Shown here one piece after another: positions 55,050 through 64,000 of a DNA stretch of 64,000 nucleotides. This stretch comes from Marsupella aquatica (lineage: Eukaryota; Marchantiophyta). A program made the position numbers and the translations under genes. The notes beneath the pieces were generated by a model. The model was not told where the DNA came from. It ran no database searches and saw only the letters and a program-made list of their open reading frames with translations. The stretch spans positions 6,138,001 through 6,202,000 of the forward strand of contig OZ316891.1 of NCBI GenBank assembly GCA_973895155.1. Direction: 5' to 3'. Numbering within the stretch: position 1 is the first letter of the stretch; each line of letters begins with the position of its first letter.

Positions 55050-56633
55050 AAAATTAAACTACAGTTCCAACTAATGAAAATGTTTACCTGGTATTTCTGG
55101 TTGTTTGTACTTTGGTTTGTTCCAATTCCTAGATGCGGTGGTTTCCCACATTCATCAAATTGCCTTCTCGCATGAACAACTGTCTCTAGAAAACAAGACT
55201 TAAACTGCATGGTCTGATTTACTGCATTTGAAAGGCTCGAGTGCTTGACCAAAATTGCCCTTGGAGTGAGGTCTGATAAGATCCTCGCTTTCCAATATTG
55301 GAGTTTGCTAGCAAGATCAGTTAGCTTGGCATGCTTGTCTGCCCACCCTTGAATCCATTGTGTAGCCTTTGCAGAATGTTGCCCACTGATTGCAAGAAAT
55401 TGTATCTCTTGCTTCTTAACACCAAACAAAAACTGCTTCCGATCGCGTGCGGTATTGTCAAAATGTAACAACTGCTTAGTGCGCTCTAGAAATGGAATCA
55501 AATCTGCAACATGTGGTTCCTGGCCAGGGTTTTTCATCATTGATTTTGCTATCTCTAAGGCATGAGCCTGGTTGAACATCCGATACACAAAAACTGCAGT
55601 AGGCGGAAGAATACTTTTAACCGGGATTTCAAAAACCTCCCTGATTCCAAAAGTGTAGTATTGCTCGATGTTCTGCAAAGCTTTCTGCCCCTCCAATACA
55701 TCTCGTTCCTCTGGTGCATCTATTGGGCATGTATCATCCTCCGGATCCAAGACCAACCTTGCTTTTGACGTTGACACGGGCTTTTATTTTCCAATCTTGG
55801 CCTTCTTCTTGGGCTTCTTGTCGGAGTCCTTATCTTTCTTCTAGTACTTCCTTCACTCCTTGGCTCTCTTTGTTTTCTCTTCTTCTGTGTTTCAGCCGAC
55901 GTCATTTCTTTGGCCTTCATCTTCATCTTCCCCTTACCTCGATGCTTTTCTTCCTTCTTCTTTTGAGTTGAAATCCACTTCATGCAAGCATCTTCGTCAA
56001 ACTCATCAGAGAAAATAAAATTCTTATCAATTGCTTGCTCATATGAAAAGCGTGTTGTTTCAATCATCCTCTGGACAACCCATGTGTTAGGAAGATCTAT
56101 AAGGTCCGGATGATCATGCATGTACCACTTCACAGAGAGGAATCCAAAGACAACATCAACCCCACTCAATTTGAATCTTCCATGCCTCTCAAGAACATCC
56201 TCTACAGTGAACCCATCTGGAAGAAATCCCATTGAACAAATACTAGCCTCCAAGCGTGCTATCCACTCCACGTTGATAATTGACGAGTACATCTTGATTG
56301 GCAAGTAAAGTCTCATCCACTAAGATCTTTCTCTGGATTCAATAATGATTGTAACATTGCGATTATCACTGCAATTTACAAGGACCACAGGGCCCAACGC
56401 AACTATCTTCTTGTCGTTCATTGTCTCAGTAGTGATTGCCTTGATACAAATCATCGACAAGTCATTCTCCATGATCCCTACTTCAAGTGCCCACAAAAAT
56501 CCTGCCTTATCTTGTCCAGGGAAAATAAAGTCCTTGACATCCTTGGCCATAATATTTAACTCTGGGGATCCAAGTTGTTCTCCTGGCAAAACAAATTGAA
56601 ACGACAAACATTAAAGCAAGAGATCTTCTGTGT

Positions 56634-57053
56634 CGCCTCGCCCCTAGAGCGAGCTGGAGACAAGGTCTGCATCAACAAACATGTGGGTTGGGTCGCTCCT
56701 GGAGCGACCCTAGGAAAACTTAAATCAAGGTCCAACCAACAACAAATTTGGGTCGCTCTTGGAGCGACCCTAGGAAAACTTAAATCAAGGTCCAACCAAC
56801 AACAAATTTGGGTCGCTCTTGGAGCGACCCTAGGAAAACTTAAATCAAGGTCCAACCAACAACAAAGTTGGGTCGCTCCTGGAGCGACCCTAGGAAAACT
56901 TAAATCAAGGTCCAACCAACAACAAAGTTGGGTTGCTCCTGGAGCGACCCTAGGAAAACTTAAATCAAGGTCCAACCAACAACAAAGTTGGGTTGCTCCT
57001 GGAGCGATCCACGACAAATCTTAGGCAAGATAGGGTCGCTCTAAGAGCGACCC
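56634..57053. repeat. 60-bp tandem repeat array with hairpins, within intron 1
   Basis: From 56,690 to about 57,007 five and a third 60-bp units repeat GGGTCGCTCYTGGAGCGACC, CTAGGAAAACTTAAATCAAG and GTCCAACCAACAACAAA. Each starts with a perfect 9-bp-arm hairpin (GGGTCGCTC/GAGCGACCC). Single hairpins also sit at 56,634 (CCTCGCCCCTAGAGCGAG) and 57,033 (GGGTCGCTCTAAGAGCGACC). Open frames on both strands here are repeat translations. Confidence 0.92.
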
Positions 57054-57277
57054 TTCAAAGACTAACTTGCATCAATTGTTGAATCATACTTACGTGGAAC
57101 TGTGATATGAAATCCCTTTGAGGCGGCCAAAGCGGATTCCACCGACATCTTTAGTAAAGTGTCTTGAGAATCATACTCAAAGATTTTACTAGAATCAAAG
57201 TTCAGGGACTGCCCAGAACTAGAAGTGCTAGTAGAATCATCAGAACTAGAGGAAGTGGCCATTGAAAAATGCCTCAC

Positions 57278-58374
57278 AAACGTTTAGATGACACGTGGCA
57301 GCCTAGGATACGAGAACGCCTATAGCTAGACCACACCACGGAGCGAGCCTACAGAGCGAGGAAAAAAATCTACTATGAGCAAGGCAAAATCAACAGAGTG
57401 AGGCAAGAAAATCTACTATGAGCGAGGCAAGAAGGAGGAGGGAAACCAGGGCAGCCGGGCAAGAAGACAATGAAGGAGGAGATGGATGCAAGAAGACAAT
57501 GAGGCAAATGAGGTAATGTCTTTGCCTTTTGCCTTCCTATACCCTCAGTACTGCCACGGCCGATCCTACCTGCGACCCCCAGCCACGGCCGATCGTACCT
57601 TCAACGCCCAGCCATGGCCGATCGTACCTTCAACGCCCAGCCATGGCCGATCGTACCTTTGCCTTACGCAACCCAGCCACTTGCTCTCTTCCACGCGCCT
57701 GTGAACTCGCAACCCTCATAATGACCTAGCTATACGGGTATCCATAGATTTTGAAAAATAATGCACGGTCGTACAGGTGTCCACAGAATGCCGATCAGAG
57801 TAATCAGACTTTCAGCCACTTGATGTTGTGAACCCCTGACAAACTTGGCTAAAGCCTGCTCACAAATGGTATAAAGCTCTACAGTTCCAATCATTTCTCT
57901 CTTTTGTATGGCGCATGTGTTTCTGGTCATTGCTCACTCTCGGTCTCGCCCTTTGGCCCTTGTCTCTCTTGCTTCTATTCGGTGACTGATTCAACTGACT
58001 TGGACATTTATGGTTACAAGAGTTCGTGCAAGGAAAGTCCTGTTTCAAGTACATTGCATTAGTTTTGGTGTCCTTGGTTGGCGACACGTCTTCTACAGTC
58101 CTTAAGAGAGGTATTACTTCATCTACCATTCTCTTAATTTCTTCTCTATGATATCCACCAAATATTTGGCCCTAGCTTTATCTTAATATATGGACCAAAG
58201 TAAGCCCTAGATAATGTAGGGTTCCTAACGACACACTCGTCTACCCACACGTCTACACACTTCAATGGTCTAATTCAGCTTAATCATTCCCATGATTTAT
58301 TCATTTCCATATTTTCTCTTTTCCTTCACAATTCTTGCTTCTCCAAGAGTGTGCTCGTCTTTTCTTGCTCTTCC
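57278..58374. other. non-coding; 30-bp repeats at 57,545-57,665
   Basis: About 57,550-57,660 has four imperfect ~28-30-bp units of CAGCCATGGCCGATCGTACC and TTCAACGC. GAGCGAGG-type words recur at 57,340-57,440. No gene is recognised. Confidence 0.55.
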
Positions 58375-58835
58375 CTTGCCTCGCTCCAAGAGCGTCATGC
58401 CCGTGCCTCGCTCCAAGAGCGTCATACACTTACCTTTCATCAGGAGCATCCTGCCCTTTCTTTTCTCCAAGGGCATCCGCTCTCCATTGCCTCGCCCTCA
58501 AAGCGTCCCTCAACCGCCTTGCCCCTAGAGCAACCCTCATTCACCTTGCCCCTAGAGCGTCTCTCCATTGCCTTGCCCCTAGAGCGACCCTCATTCACCT
58601 CGCCCCTAGAGCGACCCTCATTCACCCCGCCCCTAGAGCGTCCCTCCATTGCCTCGCCTCTAGAGCGACCCTCCGTCGCCTCGCCCCTAGAGCGACCCTC
58701 CATCGCCTTGCCCCAAGAGTGACCCTCCATCGCCTTGCCCCTAGAGCGACCCTCCATCGCCTTGCCCCTAGAGCGTCCCTCAATCACCTCGCCCCTAGAG
58801 CGTCGTAACCTTGCCTCGCTCCAAGAGCATCCCTG
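58375..58835 (+). repeat. ~30-bp tandem array of GAGCGA-type units
   Basis: About fifteen units of CCTYGCCCCTAGAGCGACCC followed by TCCATYG or TCATTCAC. The core is the same word as in the intronic hairpins 1.5-3.5 kb away. All three plus frames and one minus frame stay open (LAPRATLHR-, LPLERPSIAS-, RSRGKAMEG-like periodic peptides). That follows from a repeat length divisible by three and is not evidence of a gene. Confidence 0.9.
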
Positions 58836-59040
58836 ACCTTAGAATCCTGTTGTGTAAAGCCAATACACATAAACTCCCAAATATTTTTTTCCTTTAAATA
58901 GAATTCAAATGTTTAGAACTAAAATTGTAATATCTAGAGTAGTGCTTATCAGTATGCACATCAGCTGAACAATTTTTAAATGTTTTTGGATGTAGAGATC
59001 CTTTCGCTACCATGAGTAAATGTGGTGCGTCCCATGGCTC
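58836..59040. other. spacer before the 59-64 kb ORF1-type segment
   Basis: AT-rich, no gene. A word TTTACTCATGGTAGCGAAAG on the minus strand (about 59,001-59,020) could be a primer-site-like sequence after an LTR end (CGCACCACA), but this is weak. Confidence 0.3.
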
Positions 59041-59934
59041 CCTAAACCCAAGAATCCCCCCAGCTCAAGCCGATTCCCGCAGGTTTCGCGCTTGGTGAGG
59101 CCGTTTCCGCGGCTTAGTGGCATGGGACGCTGCTAACCTTCTACTACTACTATTAACATTTTACACACATATACTGGACAGATCCTTCATCGGGTCATGA
59201 GATACGTAGCCGGCCTAATCTAAGCCTTCCCTCGTCTTCCCCTCCGTCTTGTTAGGTATGTTTGGATTCCGCCGCCGGAATAATCCCCAATAGGCTTGGT
59301 TAAGCCGCTAAGACCTCTCTCAGCTCGACACATCCAACTCTCACTCCCCTGCTTACTTTCCTTCCTTCTACTTGATGTGGGCACTCTTCACACAAGTTAA
59401 TGCGACACACAAATAGCAAAATGACTCATTCTGACTGAGTCATACCATGCACTTGCCATACAAACAGTACATCTCATACACAAGCTCTGCGAACTAAGCC
59501 GTGAGGCCAACTCTATTCAGCTCTTAGGCATGAGGAAACATGAATATACACAAGGGTCACTGTATGACTAACCGAGAGCTTCTCTTACTACTTGATCCCA
59601 GCCCGGCTGGTGCAAACTAAAAACTTGCTAAAGAAGAGGCCCTAAGCTCCCCGCTGCCCAGGTACTTATCCTGGTAGTGGATCCGCCTAATTCCTTGCAG
59701 CGTAAGCCTAATCTACCTAACAGTAATCTACTTGCCCGGATCTACCTATGTACAGCAAGGCAGGAGCACAAGTGTTGCTCGTACCAGTGGAACCGCAATC
59801 CCACTAAGCTAAGTGTCAGGGCCGCTCCTGGTCCTGATCCTAATCCTAAACTTGGAGATCAGCGCCCGCCCTGCCCACTCACGCCTCCTCCCTCCATGTC
59901 CGCCCTTCCTAAAAGGAACGGCGCCCTTGCACCG

Positions 59935-62900
59935 TCACGACACCGGTGGTGGATCCTCAATGGACGCCCCCAACGCTTCCTCCTCAGCCACTGCCGTAGG
60001 TTCTTTCTCTGACATATTACCTGCCCTTGACTGAGTCAACTCTCCATCGGCCTGACTGGGTCCACCGTCGGCGTCGGCATCGGCATGGGAATCGGTTACG
60101 GCCTCAGCCTTGGCTACGGTCTCCACGGCCTGCTCAAGAGGCGGATCTGGGATACCAGCCTCATTACTGAGTGGTTCGGCTTGGGCCGCACCATCCCCAC
60201 CTGTGATGATATCGGAATCTATTGCCGTATTCATGCCGGAGGATGGTGCTGGGTCTACCTCCTTGGTCACAACGGCCTGTGGAGTCGGATTACTCCTTGA
60301 CCCTGAAGGTTTCCGCTTCTTCTTCTTTTCTGGTTCGGCAGCTGGTCCCTTCCCCTTCCCACTTACTTCCGGCACTGGTGCAGGTGTCGCGGCTTTTTCT
60401 TCGGCCAGTACCACTCCGGGTAACTTGGTTGCCCCAATTGGAGTTGGGCCTGATGAAGACAAGCACTTAAATACTGCGGCTTGTTTCTTCAGCCGCTCTG
60501 TTTGGTTGTCGGCCTGCCGCTGGAGGTTCTCCATCTTCCTCGTGATTTCCTCCAACTCCTCCTGGGTCTCATCCAGGTCCCTGCGTGCCTCCTCTAGTTC
60601 CTTCTGGGCTTCCTCCCGTTCTTTCTCCACGGTAGCCCTCCCCTCCCGGGTTGCTCTTAGCTCCTTGTCGAGCTCTGCAATGATGACAGACTCCATCTGA
60701 TTCATCTTGGCGTAAGTCTGATCGAGCATCTCGTCCTTCTCCCTTAGGTCGGCCTTGAAGCTGGCCGTCAGGGACGCAAGCTCCTGCTGCAGCGCCATAA
60801 TCCCTTGATAGGATTTTCCTAACTCGGCCTCCTTCTGCTCAAGGGCTCCGCAGATTTTCTCGAGCTCCCCCTTCAACGCCCATTCCTTTCTTTGGGTCTC
60901 CGCCATGGCCCGGCTGTTGGCTGTTATGTGGGCCTCCTCTGCATTCCTCAGCTCTTGTTTTCCACTTCTCCCTCTCTTTGATCGTATCGGCCAACTCTCC
61001 CTGTGTCTGAGTCAGTTTATCCTTGATATTCTGATTATCAGCCTGCGCGGTGTCCAACTGCCCCTGCATGATGTTCAGCTCATGCTGTTTAATCCGCAGT
61101 TCATCTTGGGCTTTCTTGGCCACCCTTAGATCTTCAATCTCGGCTTCCATCCTCCTAAGCCGCCGAATGACCTCGTCCTTCTTGCTTCTCTCTAAAGCCA
61201 CCGCTTCTTCTAATTGGTGCTTCTCCAACTGCTCCCTATGGAAAAAGGGTCCTAGGTCAAGTGCAAGCTAGAGGGGTACCAAAGGAGTCCCCAAAGACTA
61301 GCTCAAAAAGGAGAGTGAAAGGAGTAGAAATGTCATTAAGATTTAGCTCAACACACTCCCAAAAAGGTTAGACACACTTCCAAAAATATTGTGCACACTT
61401 CCAAAAAGATTGGGCACTCTTCTTAAATTCCAAACTATGTGGACACACTTCCAAAGATTTGGCATGCAAGATCTAACCTTTCAATCTCATCAAAACAATC
61501 CTGACCATTCCATGTAAATTTTGGTTCTTTTTGTCCTCTAGGGATTCTTTTCCTAAGGACCTATGTCCTTTTGGTGGAGAAATGGAGATCCTTTCAGTAC
61601 CCCTATAGCTTGCACTTGACCCCTACTCCAACTCCTCTCCAAAGATGCCGAGCGCAAGTTCCCCACACATCTCACCATACTCCATGGCTCTATTCTTAGC
61701 GTAGGTGGAGTAAGTAGAAGTGATCGGCATCGCCCATCGCGGCCTCTGCTCCCAAGCTGTCTTGCGGATCTCTTCAATCGTGGCTAGAGGTTTCTTCCTT
61801 TTTCGGCTAGCCGCCTGATGTCCTCCGGCCAATCTCCTCCTGGTAAATCCTTTTCCCTAGCCAGGGCTGCCTCCTCTTCCTGCCTGATTCGCTCCTGAAA
61901 TTCCTGCGCCGTCTGTTTTATGCCGTCAAAGCTCGGGGGAGCAACATCTGGTGGGGGAGACTCAGGGCTACTCTGCTGGTTGGGGTCCCCTCGTGCTACC
62001 CTTGGAAGTGTGGGGACAAACCGGCCACAGGTCCTTACTCCTGGAACGTGATGGTTCGACCCATAGCCGGAGTTATCATGGCTGAAGTCCTCCACTGCCT
62101 CCTCTACTTCTTGGACGTCCGGCTTCTCCCTCTCCTCTTCGTCGGTAGGAGCTTTAGGCAATTCTGCCTCAGATTCAGAGCTTGAGACTCCCACATATAT
62201 TCGAACACCTGGCTTGGATTCCGGCCTGATTCTCTCCTTGTCTCCAGCAAAGGGGTTTTCTCTTGTAAGCCGGTGTAGGCCTACCTCTGGAGTAGTGTCC
62301 TGCATTGTTGCCGTTGCCGTTGTCGTTGCCGATGCCGATCTCTTTTCTTTCTCCAGTAGTTTTAGCAGACTCTGCATGCCTGGTTGCTGCATCGGCAAGT
62401 CCTCCTTCCTTGGTCTAAACACCTGCTCGATCGTAGGGCTAACAGGTGGTTGAGGCTTCTCTGCTACCGGCCTCGGTGCTGGAGCTTCCTCGGGTGCCCT
62501 TACCTGCAGGGGAAGTACTGGGGCAAAAATTTGACCTCTGGCATACCGGCACAACAGCGGCATGTGATAGCCAAGCCGCGACACGCTCCCCATGCCGATT
62601 ACCTGCTGCTCCTCCTTTAAGATCTTCTTCAATTGGTTGAGGAGGTACTCGTTGTAGTCCCAGCTTGGGTCTGGTCTCTCTGCCAGATAGACCTGTGCCT
62701 TGCCGATCTTCGCCCTCGGCAAGTTACAATGCATGGTCACCCGCAAGAAGTCGATCATCTCTCCTATGTGCGGGTTGGTGCAGGTGTTCCGGAAGAAGCC
62801 ATTCTTCGTTGATGGCCCAGGGAACGACCGGAACTCCTTGTCAGGCAAGGTCTTCCTGGTATCAACTTTGGTCTTATTGCCTATCGGCAAGCCAAACACT

Positions 62901-63939
62901 TCGGCAATCACCTTGGGAGTAAGATAGAAATCCTTCCCATATATCCTCGTGCAATTGGTCTCGGGTTCCCATGACCCCACGAATTCTAATAGGTCTGACT
63001 CTGGTACCTCCGGCTTCAGCCATGGTAATCTTACAAAGGCCTCTAAGCCGGATCCGGCCATGAAGCCTTGGTACTTCTTGGTCTGCATGGCCGTAAAGCA
63101 TGCATCCTCCTCCCGTGCAAAATGTAGTTGCACCTCTACCGGTAGGGTTGCCGCCCAGCCTTTCCAGGTGTCATCCCTGGTTGGAATGGCCTTGATGGGA
63201 TCGACCTCCTCCTCTTTGGCTTCTCCCTGCCTCCTGCTCTGCTGCTCGGCTGGCTTCTTTGGTGCCGCCGACCTCGTTCTTTTTGCCGGGGTGGCTTCAT
63301 CGTTGACGGCTCCCTTCCTCTTCATCTCTGCTGCCATGGAGGTTTCTCCTAGCACCGTTGCCTGGGTCCACCTTTCCGTGCTACCCTTCAATTCCCAGTG
63401 TATGTCGTTGCAGTTCTTGATGGCCTCTCGAATGCCGATGATGCTGTCTTTGCAAAACAGAAGATCGTCGAGCTGATTGGAGGTAGGAGTCCACAAGAAC
63501 TCATCCTTGATGAGTTCGCCTCCTAAGAAAGCCGTCTTTTGCAGCTCCCACAATCGAGCGAGGCCTGCCGTTCTCGAGCTGCCCTTTCTGATTCCTCGTC
63601 CTCGTAAGTCTTGATGTACTCAGTTGCCCGTTCGAACAGGCATCCCCAGAAATGTGCCGCTTGATTGACGTTGCTCATACCCTCCTTAGGTCGATCGTCG
63701 GTATCTACTCTCTCCCCGAGTGCTTGCCTAAGCAGCTGACAGTAGTTGGCCTCCCGTAGTCGTCTGCCTAGTTCGTGCTCGCAAATGAGCCACCATCTCC
63801 TGCAAGCGCTCCTTACCCCTCTCCTCTTCTGGTCCTTCCTCCCGTTGATCCTTCCTAGCCACCGACGCTTAACGCACCCTAACCCTAATCGAGTTTTCAC
63901 CCCCAGCGTCCTTACCTCCGGCCTCGGCCCGGGTTCCAT
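59935..63939 (-). pseudogene. ORF1 homologue, diverged and broken, split by MITE B
   Basis: Pieces in order. N-terminus 63,939-63,523 (ICEHELGRRLREANYCQLLR, AAHFWGCLFERATEYIKTYE). Then 63,553-61,784 (589 codons) with the conserved block GFMAGSGLEAFVRLPWLKPE, FYLTPKVIAEVFGLPIG, NTCTNPHIGEMIDFLRVTMH. A further frame 61,832-61,623 ends LGIFGEELE. After MITE B come 61,228-60,839 and 60,906-59,935, a long Glu/Lys/Gln coiled coil (EELEEITRKMENLQRQADNQ) followed by a Pro/Ala/Glu-rich tail. The order helical N-terminus - 'xxFGLP' block - linker - coiled coil is that of the 878-residue ORF, although identity is low and here the linker and tail differ. Frameshifts near 63,540, 61,800 and 60,950 make it non-functional. 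Confidence 0.6.
61255..61621. mobile_element. GGTCAA MITE, copy B (367 bp, TSD CCTA)
   Basis: Starts GGTCAAGTGCAAGCTAGAGG and ends CCTATAGCTTGCACTTGACC. CCTA at 61,251-61,254 and 61,622-61,625 is the TSD. The interior closely follows copy A at 28,518 (AAAAAGGAGAG, CACACTTCCAAA repeats, CATTCCATGTAA, TTTTTGTCCTCTAG). Confidence 0.95.
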
Positions 63940-64000
63940 GGTCGCCCCTAATTGTTTATATGTTCCTTGTTTTGTCCCTATACTAAGGTGTTTCTAGGGT

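Larger units (their letters stand above)
52072..57277 (-). pseudogene. multi-exon gene with N6/N4 DNA-methyltransferase-like C-terminus, decayed
   Basis: Exon 1, 57,277-57,094 (Ser-rich start; donor GTAAGT). Intron 1, 57,093-56,583 (acceptor TTTTGCCAG), full of 60-bp repeats. Exon 2, 56,582-55,088. Intron 2, 55,087-54,876. Exon 3 from 54,875, running on to 52,248 around a MITE. Intron 3, 52,247-52,173. Exon 4, 52,172 to the gypsy LTR at 52,072. All three introns are GT-AG and frames match across the joins. Near 53,660-53,550 the sequence AKPRHMLKNIIECFSGEG followed by ETVLDFFSGG resembles the KP-x-L...GD-x-VLD-x-F-x-G motif (SAM-binding motif I) of N6/N4 DNA methylases. EWTDSEIFVLLQYIVELP at ~54,110 sits where the region after the DPPW motif would be, but a DPPW/Y motif is not readable (VDFSS). 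Breaks: TAG at 56,317, shift near 55,850, TAA near 55,785, shifts near 54,590, 54,240, 54,150 and 53,520, plus both insertions. It was formerly a large nuclear or transposon-derived protein; the exact family is uncertain. Confidence 0.65.
59041..64000 (-). mobile_element. diverged LTR-like segment related to gypsy LTR1/2, carrying ORF1 homologue
   Basis: The non-coding part downstream of the ORF (59.1-59.9 kb) resembles the part of LTR1/2 between ORF1 and gag: TAGGTATGTTTGGATTCCGC followed by CGCCGGAAT near 59,254 against TAGGTATGGTTTGTGTTCTG followed by CCGCCGGAAC near 38,132, plus GATCCTAATCCTAA in both. No gag or pol follows. It is either a solo LTR or a truncated element, and it runs off the window end at 64,000. 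Confidence 0.6.

Noticed and set aside
56690-57007. CRISPR-like regular repeat array
   Set aside because: Units are contiguous 60-bp tandem repeats with nearly identical spacers, in a plant-like context; this is a satellite-type array.
58335-58808. 157-codon plus-strand ORF and 115-codon minus-strand ORF of periodic peptides
   Set aside because: All frames stay open because the ~30-bp repeat length is a multiple of three; no start context or non-repeat sequence supports a gene.

Overview
The window looks like a repeat-rich, gene-poor stretch of a plant nuclear genome. The evidence is a plant-type cyclin T copy, a SIN3-type PAH protein, a plant-type Nudix protein, Ty1/copia and Ty3/gypsy LTR retrotransposons, CACTA-type and MITE DNA transposons, and GT-AG introns in one decayed gene. 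A bryophyte or other early-diverging land plant is my guess from the overall flavour only; I cannot prove the lineage. Almost every host-like gene is broken or duplicated, so most coding entries are pseudogenes.

Layout. (1) 1-33 kb is a large decayed inverted repeat. Segment 3.06-4.44 kb matches 29.68-33.06 kb in inverted orientation, and 9.08-10.84 kb matches 20.97-22.83 kb in inverted orientation. The left side also carries a direct duplication (5.47-9.07 kb and 11.69-15.12 kb), each copy with a broken cyclin T gene and a copia RNase H scrap. Three copies of a SIN3/PAH-derived segment (1.3, 9.1 and 22.3-23.3 kb) and a Nudix pseudogene (19.75 kb) lie here. (2) 23.54-29.50 kb is a degenerate copia element whose right LTR holds two different MITEs, each with a perfect target-site duplication (TSD) and an empty site in the left LTR. 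(3) 30.73-32.73 kb is a 2.0 kb non-autonomous CACTA element with a 3-bp TSD; its empty site survives in the inverted paralogue at 3.4 kb. (4) 36.08-52.07 kb is a young Ty3/gypsy tandem on the minus strand: LTR1 - gag-pol - LTR2 - truncated second gag. The apparent LTRs are about 4.0 kb and each carries an 878-codon ORF of unrecognised function, intact in LTR1. (5) 52.07-57.28 kb is a decayed multi-exon gene whose C-terminal part resembles an N6/N4 DNA methyltransferase. It is interrupted by the gypsy LTR, by a MITE inside an exon, and by point mutations. (6) 54.9-58.8 kb carries a family of small hairpin repeats (GGGTCGCTC-loop-GAGCGACCC and variants), some in tandem arrays. (7) 59-64 kb is a diverged, broken homologue of the LTR-borne ORF with no adjacent gag-pol, again split by a MITE.

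What stands out. The strongest candidates for something undescribed are the large ORF carried inside (or directly joined to) a gypsy LTR, with a second diverged family member in the same window, and a MITE family (three copies here) with TIR GGTCAAKTGCAAGC and 4-bp TSDs. The host genes do not form a pathway. The region reads as an accumulation zone where retrocopies, gene fragments and nested transposons collect, as expected of heterochromatin or a non-recombining region.
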